DNA of 11,413 nt from Pseudomonadota bacterium. Lineage in GTDB: Bacteria; Pseudomonadota; Alphaproteobacteria; Rhizobiales; Xanthobacteraceae. A program made the translations under genes and the position numbers. Each line of letters opens with the position of its first letter. The stretch's first letter is position 1. Under the pieces are notes generated by a model. The model was not told the DNA's origin. It ran no database searches and saw nothing but the letters and a program-made list of their open reading frames with translations. This document shows positions 6,141-11,413 of this stretch, in pieces. Location of the stretch: the NCBI GenBank assembly GCA_023434095.1, contig JAEYTJ010000098.1, positions 1-11,413 on the forward strand. The letters are read 5' to 3'.

Positions 6141-7448
6141 ATGCTGAACATGTTCACGCATGCCCGGCGCATGGCCGGTCGCGCGCTTGTGGGTGCGGCT
6201 GCGCTGGCGCTGGCCGGAGGCGGCGTCGCGAGCGCCCAGGAGACGATCAAGGTCGGCGTGCTGCACTCTCTGTCCGGCACCATGGCGATCAGCGAGACGA
6301 CGCTGAAGGACACTGTGCTGTTCATGGTGCAGGAGCAGAACGCGGCCGGCGGCGTGCTCGGCAAGAAACTGGAAGCGGTGGTGGTCGATCCGGCCTCCAA
6401 CTGGCCGCTCTTCGCCGAAAAGGCGCGCGAACTCATCGCCAAGGAGAAGGTCGCGGTCGTGTTTGGCTGCTGGACCTCGGTGTCGCGCAAGTCCGTGCTC
6501 CCGGTGTTCAAGGAGCTCAACAGCATTCTGTTCTACCCGGTCCAGTACGAGGGCGAGGAGAGCGAGCGCAACGTGTTCTACACCGGCGCCGCCCCGAACC
6601 AGCAGGCCATTCCGGCCGTCGACTACCTCATGGAAAACGAGGGCGTGCAGCGCTGGGTGCTCGCCGGCACCGACTACGTCTATCCGCGCACGACCAACAA
6701 GATCCTTGAAGCCTATCTGAAGTCCAAGGGCGTCAAGGCCGAAGACATCATGATCAACTACACGCCGTTCGGTCATTCCGATTGGCAGACCATCGTCGCC
6801 GACATCAAGAAGTTTGGCTCGGCCGGCAAGAAGACGGCGGTGGTGTCCACCATCAATGGCGACGCCAACGTGCCGTTCTACAAGGAGCTCGGCAACCAGG
6901 GCATCAAGGCGACCGATATTCCGGTCGTCGCCTTCTCGGTGGGTGAGGAAGAGCTCGCCGGCATCGACACCAAGCCGCTGGTCGGCCACCTCGCCGCGTG
7001 GAACTACTTCCAGTCGGTCGATGTGCCGGAGAACGCCGCCTTCATCAAGAAGTGGCAGGCCTTCACCAAGAACGACAAGCGCGTGACCAACGACCCGATG
7101 GAAGCTACCGTGATCGGCTTCAACATGTGGGTGAAGGCGGTCGAGAAGGCCGGCACCACTGATGCCGATGCCGTCATCGACGCGCTGATCGGCGTCACCG
7201 TGCCGAACCTCTCGGGCGGCTTCTCGGCCATGATGCCGAACCACCACATCACCAAGCCGGTGCTGATCGGCGAGATCAAGGACGACGGTCAGTTCGACAT
7301 CGTCGAGCAGACCCCCGGCCTGATCGTCGCCGAAGAGTGGTCCCCCTATCTCGAAGGCTCCAAGGACCTGATCGCCGATTGGCGCAAGCCGCTGGCCTGC
7401 GGCAACTTCAACGTCAAGACCGGCAAGTGCGGCGGCGCCGGCCAGTGA
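6141..7448 (+). CDS. urtA: Urea ABC transporter substrate-binding protein UrtA
   Basis: A 435-residue periplasmic binding protein of the branched-chain-amino-acid-receptor type; in the UrtABCDE system it captures urea with high affinity and passes it to the UrtBC permease. A signal peptide (basic MLNMFTHARRMAGRAL, then an Ala/Leu/Gly core) ends at VASA before QE, about residue 32. UrtA-typical segments follow: KVGVLHSLSGTMAISE, GCWTS (109-113), FYPVQYEGEE (131-140) and a TGAAPNQQAIPAVDYL stretch. These separate it from Liv amino-acid receptors. ATG 6141 has a good ribosome binding site (AGAAGGGA, 6 nt spacing). An earlier in-frame ATG at 6027 is upstream of the sigma-54 promoter and is not used. 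This is the first gene of the urt operon. The 153-nt gap to urtB with hairpins fits the common pattern of making more binding protein than permease. Confidence 0.97.
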   Translation: MLNMFTHARRMAGRALVGAAALALAGGGVASAQETIKVGVLHSLSGTMAISETTLKDTVLFMVQEQNAAGGVLGKKLEAVVVDPASNWPLFAEKARELIAKEKVAVVFGCWTSVSRKSVLPVFKELNSILFYPVQYEGEESERNVFYTGAAPNQQAIPAVDYLMENEGVQRWVLAGTDYVYPRTTNKILEAYLKSKGVKAEDIMINYTPFGHSDWQTIVADIKKFGSAGKKTAVVSTINGDANVPFYKELGNQGIKATDIPVVAFSVGEEELAGIDTKPLVGHLAAWNYFQSVDVPENAAFIKKWQAFTKNDKRVTNDPMEATVIGFNMWVKAVEKAGTTDADAVIDALIGVTVPNLSGGFSAMMPNHHITKPVLIGEIKDDGQFDIVEQTPGLIVAEEWSPYLEGSKDLIADWRKPLACGNFNVKTGKCGGAGQ

Positions 7449-7500
7449 GGCCGGTCCGTCGGTGGAAGGCTCGCCCTCCCGCCTGACGCACCCAAGACCT

Positions 7501-7525
7501 TCCGGCCGCCCGCGCGGCGGCCGGA
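7501..7525 (+). other. Strong intercistronic hairpin between urtA and urtB
   Basis: A perfect 10-bp stem, TCCGGCCGCC (7501-7510) with GGCGGCCGGA (7516-7525), around a CGCGC loop. No T-tract follows, so it is unlikely to be a full terminator. It more likely blocks 3' exonucleases on the urtA message or lowers read-through into urtB. Confidence 0.5.
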
Positions 7526-7557
7526 TCCGCCTTCCGCCCATGCGTACCGCCGTCGCC

Positions 7558-7575
7558 GCCGGAGCCCGCTCCGGC
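7558..7575 (+). other. Second urtA-urtB intergenic hairpin
   Basis: A perfect 7-bp stem, GCCGGAG (7558-7564) with CTCCGGC (7569-7575), around a CCCG loop, 26 nt before the urtB ATG. It could influence access to the urtB start, which has no strong ribosome binding site of its own. It may also be chance in such GC-rich DNA. Confidence 0.35.
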
Positions 7576-7601
7576 CCTCCCAAGCGCCACATCGACGGAC
7601 G

Positions 7602-9224
7602 ATGATGACCTTACGCGCTCGTTTCTTCCGCTTCGCCCGCATCCTCTGCGCGCTCGCCCTGCTGTTTGCCGCCGCTCCGCCGGAGCCGGCCGCGGCGCAG
7701 GACATCGGCGCCCCGCTGGCCCAGCTCACCACCAACAAATATGATGACACCGAAGCCGCGCTCGGCGCGCTGGCGCTGAGCGGCAGCCCGGCCGCCGCCG
7801 GCATCGTCGGCGCGCTGGCGGATGGCAAGCTCGTCTTCGGCAGCACGCCGCCACGTCTGTTCATTCAAGGCGAGGGCGGTGCGCTGCTCGACCCGCTGAC
7901 TCTGCAGCCCGTTACTGATGCGCCCGCCGTCAAGCCGGTGCGCGTCAACAACCGCGTCCGCCGCGCCATCGAGGCCGCCAACGGCGCGCTGTCGCTGGTG
8001 AGCCCGGATGCCGGCAAGCGCCGGGAGGCGGCGCTGGCGGTGGGGCGGTCACGCGATGAAGCCGCCCTTCCGGCGCTTGAAGCCGCGCTCGCCCGGGAAA
8101 ACGACCCGCAGGTGAAATCGGCGATGAGCCTCGCCCGCGCCTCCATCCTCATTGGCAAGGAGGGCATCGCCCCGGCCGAGCGCATCGCCGCCGTCGAGCT
8201 GGTCGGTGCCGAAGGCAACCAGGAAGCACTCGCCATTCTCCGCTCGGTGCCGGAAAGCGCGGCACCTGAGGTGAAGCAGGCCGCCGCCGAGGCGATCGAC
8301 GGCATCGAGCGCAACCTCGCTCTGTGGGGGATGGCGCAGAATGTCTGGTACGGGCTCTCCCTCGGCTCGGTGCTGCTGCTCGCCGCTATCGGCCTCGCCA
8401 TCACCTTCGGCGTGATGGGCGTCATCAACATGGCGCATGGCGAGATGGTGATGCTCGGCGCCTACACGACCTTCGTCGTGCAGGAGGTTATCCGCACGTA
8501 TTACCCCGGCCTGTTCGACGCCTCGCTGCTGATCGCCATTCCGCTCGCCTTCGTCGTCACTGGCCTCATTGGCGTTCTCATCGAACGCACGGTCATCCGC
8601 TTCCTCTATGGCCGGGCGCTGGAGACGCTGCTTGCCACCTGGGGCATCTCGCTGATCCTGCAGCAGGCGATCCGCACCCTTTTCGGCCCGACAAACCGCG
8701 AGGTCGGCGCGCCCAGCTGGATGTCCGGCACCTTCGATCTCGGCGGCCTCGCCATCACCTATGGCCGCCTGTGGATCATCGTCTTCGCGCTGCTGGTGTT
8801 CTTCGCGCTGCTCGCGACGCTGCGGCTGACGCGCATTGGCCTTGAAATGCGGGCGGTTACGCAGAACAGGCGCATGGCCGCCTCCATGGGCATCCGCACC
8901 AACTGGGTCGATGCGATGACGTTCGGGCTCGGCTCCGGCATCGCCGGCATGGCCGGCGTGGCGCTGAGCCAGATCGACAATGTGTCGCCCAATCTCGGCC
9001 AGAGCTACATCATCGATAGCTTCCTGGTGGTCGTGTTCGGCGGCGTGGGCAATCTCTGGGGCACGCTGGTCGGCGCCATGACGCTCGGCGTCGCCAACAA
9101 ATTGCTGGAACCCTATGCCGGCGCGGTGCTCGGCAAGATCGCGCTGCTCGTCATCGTCATCCTCTTCATCCAGAAGCGCCCCCGCGGCCTCTTCGCCCTC
9201 AAGGGGAGGTCGATAGAGGCATGA
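7602..9224 (+). CDS. urtB: Urea ABC transporter permease UrtB
   Basis: A 540-residue LivH-type permease forming the urea channel with UrtC in the inner membrane. An N-terminal signal-like segment (RFARILCALALLFAAAP) is followed by a roughly 200-residue non-membrane region with HEAT-like Ala/Leu helices, for example REAALAVGRSRDEAALPALE. This region is the hallmark that sets UrtB apart from the shorter LivH. The membrane part starts near residue 245 (QNVWYGLSLGSVLLLAA) and has the family motif GVMGVINMAHGE (270-281), then several hydrophobic segments up to VIVILFIQKRPRGLF at the C-terminus. Two ATGs, 7602 and 7605, are equally possible starts; neither has a strong ribosome binding site. The stop overlaps the urtC start (ATGA, 9221-9224), so the two permeases are translationally coupled and probably made in equal amounts. 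Confidence 0.96.
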   Translation: MMTLRARFFRFARILCALALLFAAAPPEPAAAQDIGAPLAQLTTNKYDDTEAALGALALSGSPAAAGIVGALADGKLVFGSTPPRLFIQGEGGALLDPLTLQPVTDAPAVKPVRVNNRVRRAIEAANGALSLVSPDAGKRREAALAVGRSRDEAALPALEAALARENDPQVKSAMSLARASILIGKEGIAPAERIAAVELVGAEGNQEALAILRSVPESAAPEVKQAAAEAIDGIERNLALWGMAQNVWYGLSLGSVLLLAAIGLAITFGVMGVINMAHGEMVMLGAYTTFVVQEVIRTYYPGLFDASLLIAIPLAFVVTGLIGVLIERTVIRFLYGRALETLLATWGISLILQQAIRTLFGPTNREVGAPSWMSGTFDLGGLAITYGRLWIIVFALLVFFALLATLRLTRIGLEMRAVTQNRRMAASMGIRTNWVDAMTFGLGSGIAGMAGVALSQIDNVSPNLGQSYIIDSFLVVVFGGVGNLWGTLVGAMTLGVANKLLEPYAGAVLGKIALLVIVILFIQKRPRGLFALKGRSIEA

Positions 9225-10384
9225 ATACCAAGGGCTTAGCCATGACCCGTCCGCCCGCCCTGCTGGGCACCAGCGGCATCGTCTTCCTTGCGGTTCTGGT
9301 GGCCGTCTCGGTGCTGGTGCCTCTGCTCAACCTTGCCGTGGCGCCGGATTCGGCCGTGCATGTGCCAACCTATGTGGTTTCGCTGCTCGGCAAATATCTG
9401 ACCTATGCGCTCCTCGCGCTGTCGGTAGACCTCATCTGGGGCTATGTCGGCATCCTCTCGCTCGGCCAAGGTGCCTTCTTCGCGCTCGGCGGCTATGCGA
9501 TGGGCATGTACCTCATGCGCCAGATCGGCACGCGCGGCGTCTATGGCGACCCGGTGCTGCCGGACTTCATGGTGTTCCTGAACTGGAAGGAACTTCCGTG
9601 GTTCTGGTACGGCTTCGACTGGTTTCCCTTCGCCGCGCTGATGGTGCTGCTGGCGCCGGGCCTTCTCGCTCTGGTGTTCGGCTGGTTCGCCTTCCGCTCG
9701 CGAGTGACCGGGGTTTACCTGTCCATCATCACCCAGGCGATGACCTTCGCCCTGCTGCTGGCCTTTTTCCGCAATGACATGGGATTCGGCGGCAATAACG
9801 GCCTGACCGACTTCAAGGACATTCTCGGCTTCAACATCCAGGCCGACGGCACGCGCGTCGTCCTGTTCGTGCTCTCGGCGGTGGCGCTGGGGCTCGGCTA
9901 TGTGCTGTGCCGCTTCTTGGTGCGCTCGCATTTCGGAAAGGTGCTGGTCGCCATCCGCGACGCGGAGACCCGGGTGCGCTTCACCGGCTACCGGGCCGAG
10001 AACTACAAGCTGGTCGCCTTCGTGGTCTCCGCCATGCTGGCGGGTATCGCCGGCGCGCTCTACGTGCCGCAGGTCGGCATCATCAACCCGTCGGAATTCT
10101 CGCCGGCGAATTCCATCGAGATCATCGTCTGGGTGGCGGTCGGCGGGCGCGGCACCCTGGTCGGGGCGGCGCTGGGGGCTGTGCTGGTGAACTACGCCAA
10201 GACCTACTTCACCTCCGGCCTTCTCGCTCCGTACTGGCTGTTCATGCTCGGCGGCCTGTTCGTCGCCGTCACCCTGTTCCTGCCGAAGGGCATTGTCGGC
10301 ACCTATTACGACTGGCGTGAAAAGCGCCGGCCGCATGACGACATACCGGGCGCACCCGTAGCCGCTCCCGGCCCGGCCGAGTGA
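9221..10384 (+). CDS. urtC: Urea ABC transporter permease UrtC
   Basis: A 387-residue LivM-type inner-membrane permease that pairs with UrtB. It is strongly hydrophobic, with membrane segments from about residue 18 (GIVFLAVLVAVSVLVPLL) to the C-terminus, the motif GYVGILSLGQGAFFALGGYA (about 74-93), and the cytoplasmic loop SHFGKVLVAIRDAETRVRFT followed by GYRAENYKL, which contacts the ATPases. The insert with PWFWYGFDWFPF and the stretch GFGGNNGLTDF are as in UrtC. ATG 9221 overlaps the urtB stop; AGGGGAGG (9202-9209) is a little far at 11 nt. ATG 9242 is an alternative start but lacks a good ribosome binding site. An 11-nt gap leads to urtD. Confidence 0.96.
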   Translation: MNTKGLAMTRPPALLGTSGIVFLAVLVAVSVLVPLLNLAVAPDSAVHVPTYVVSLLGKYLTYALLALSVDLIWGYVGILSLGQGAFFALGGYAMGMYLMRQIGTRGVYGDPVLPDFMVFLNWKELPWFWYGFDWFPFAALMVLLAPGLLALVFGWFAFRSRVTGVYLSIITQAMTFALLLAFFRNDMGFGGNNGLTDFKDILGFNIQADGTRVVLFVLSAVALGLGYVLCRFLVRSHFGKVLVAIRDAETRVRFTGYRAENYKLVAFVVSAMLAGIAGALYVPQVGIINPSEFSPANSIEIIVWVAVGGRGTLVGAALGAVLVNYAKTYFTSGLLAPYWLFMLGGLFVAVTLFLPKGIVGTYYDWREKRRPHDDIPGAPVAAPGPAE

Positions 10385-10395
10385 GGGAGAGCGAC

Positions 10396-11202
10396 ATGAC
10401 CGACACCGCGACGCTCGAACCCATTGCCGAGGCGGCACCTGCCGCGAAGAAGGAACTGACCGAGGCGCTGCTCTATCTCGACGCGGTCACCGTCACTTTC
10501 GATGGCTTCCGGGCGCTCAACGCACTGTCCTTCACCGTCGATCCCGGCGAGATGCGGGCCGTCATCGGCCCCAACGGTGCGGGCAAGACGACGATGATGG
10601 ACGTCATCACCGGCAAGACCAGGCCGGACCGGGGCGACGTGTTCTTCAATGGCGGCACGACCGACCTCACCAAGCTCGACGAGACGCAGATCGCCACCCT
10701 CGGCATCGGCCGCAAGTTCCAGAAGCCGACCGTGTTCGAGAGCCATACAGTGCTCGATAATCTCCGCCTCGCGCTGAAGGGCCAACGGCGCGCTCTGCCC
10801 AACATCTTCCGGCGCGAAAGCGCGGCCGAGCGCGAGCGCATCGACGAGATTTTTGAGACCATCCGCCTCACCGAGCATCGCGACCGCCTCGGCGGGGCGT
10901 TGTCGCATGGCCAGAAGCAATGGCTGGAGATCGGCATGCTGCTGGCGCAGGACCCCAAGCTGCTGCTGGTCGACGAGCCGGTGGCCGGCATGACCGACGC
11001 GGAGACCGCCCAGACCGCCGAGTTGCTGCGCGCCATCAACGCGAATGGCCATTCGGTTGTGGTGGTCGAGCACGATATGACCTTCGTGCGCGACCTTGGC
11101 GTGCGGGTCATGTGCCTGCATGAGGGGTCGGTGCTGGCCGAGGGGACGCTCGACCAGGTGAGCGCCAATGAACGCGTCATCGAAGTGTATCTGGGGCGCT
11201 AG
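10396..11202 (+). CDS. urtD: Urea ABC transporter ATP-binding protein UrtD
   Basis: A 268-residue cytoplasmic ATPase of the LivG type that powers urea import with UrtE. Motifs in order are Walker A GPNGAGKT (58-65), the ABC signature LSHGQ (169-173), Walker B LLLVDEP (189-195) with catalytic Glu194, and the H-loop His226 in VVVEHDM. The ITGKTRPD stretch after Walker A and the RKFQKPTVFE Q-loop region are typical of UrtD. The first 25 or so residues are a charged, Ala-rich extension. ATG 10396 is chosen because GAGGGAG (10383-10389) is well placed 6 nt upstream; the in-frame GTG at 10381 overlaps the end of urtC and has no comparable site. Five nucleotides separate its stop from urtE. Confidence 0.97.
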   Translation: MTDTATLEPIAEAAPAAKKELTEALLYLDAVTVTFDGFRALNALSFTVDPGEMRAVIGPNGAGKTTMMDVITGKTRPDRGDVFFNGGTTDLTKLDETQIATLGIGRKFQKPTVFESHTVLDNLRLALKGQRRALPNIFRRESAAERERIDEIFETIRLTEHRDRLGGALSHGQKQWLEIGMLLAQDPKLLLVDEPVAGMTDAETAQTAELLRAINANGHSVVVVEHDMTFVRDLGVRVMCLHEGSVLAEGTLDQVSANERVIEVYLGR

Positions 11203-11207
11203 GGCCG

Positions 11208-11413
11208 ATGCTGGAAGTTCAGGACGTCAACCTCTTTTACGGCGCGGCGCAGGCCCTGCGTGGCGTCTCGCTCACCGCCGAGCCGGGCAAGGTCACCTGC
11301 GTGCTGGGGCGCAACGGCGTGGGAAAGACCAGTCTGATGCGGGCGATTGTCGGCCAGGCGCCGGTGGCCAAGGGGACGATCCGCTTCGATGGCGAGGACA
11401 TCACCACTATGGC
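11208..11413 (+). CDS. urtE: Urea ABC transporter ATP-binding protein UrtE, 5' part
   Basis: The first 68 codons of the second ATPase of the urea transporter (LivF type); the gene runs off the window end. It starts MLEVQDVNLFYGAAQALRGV and has Walker A GRNGVGKT (residues 34-41). The Val before Gly-Lys is the form usual in UrtE, where LivF usually has Ala. IRFDGEDI, typical before the Q-loop, is present at the end. ATG 11208 is 5 nt after the urtD stop, with only a weak AGGG upstream, so translation is probably coupled. Signature and Walker B motifs are out of view. Confidence 0.93.
   Translation, partial: MLEVQDVNLFYGAAQALRGVSLTAEPGKVTCVLGRNGVGKTSLMRAIVGQAPVAKGTIRFDGEDITTM

Noticed and set aside
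10381..10395. GTG start of urtD overlapping urtC
   Set aside because: ATG 10396 has a well-spaced GAGGGAG site; the GTG has none and adds only five residues.
6141..11413. Branched-chain amino acid (liv) transporter
   Set aside because: UrtA-specific segments, the long HEAT-like N-terminal region of the LivH-type permease, the UrtD-type stretch after Walker A and the GRNGVGKT form of the second ATPase all indicate the urea system.

Overview
The window is GC-rich, densely packed DNA with every supported gene on the + strand. The base composition, the short gene gaps, the gene families and a paired-palindrome repeat of a kind I associate with alphaproteobacterial genomes point to an alphaproteobacterium. 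A Hyphomicrobiales/Xanthobacteraceae-like relative is my best guess, but this is inference; there is no rRNA or other marker gene to confirm it.

Region 1 (1-4651) is a cluster of exported redox and metal-related proteins. It holds the 3' part of a multicopper oxidase, a di-heme oxidoreductase (DHOR, COG3488), an imelysin-family protein (COG3489 type) and a Tat-exported DUF1513 beta-propeller-like protein (COG3490 type). The genes overlap or are 10-15 nt apart, so one transcript is likely. The last three are a recurring trio in proteobacteria, usually linked to iron or other metals; the exact function is not established. The 5' end of the DHOR reading frame carries a 104-bp two-hairpin palindromic repeat (1066-1169), which makes its true start uncertain.

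Region 2 (4652-5921) has a short intergenic hairpin and a fold-type I PLP-dependent aminotransferase whose relation to either neighbouring module is unclear.

Region 3 (5922-6140) is the control region of the urea transporter. It contains a full consensus match to the sigma-54 -24/-12 promoter, two dyads and weak NtrC-like half-sites upstream, and a leader hairpin downstream.

Region 4 (6141-11413) is the urea ABC transporter operon urtABCDE: periplasmic binding protein, two permeases and two ATPases, with urtE cut off by the window end. A 153-bp gap with two strong GC hairpins separates urtA from urtB; urtB to urtE are translationally tight (ATGA overlap, 11-nt and 5-nt gaps). Together with the sigma-54 promoter this reads as a nitrogen-regulated system that captures urea when preferred nitrogen is scarce.

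Nothing here is clearly a new biological system. The points most worth checking are the repeat inside the DHOR reading frame, the coupling of a multicopper oxidase to the DHOR/imelysin/DUF1513 trio, the histidine-free imelysin, and the architecture of the urtA control region.
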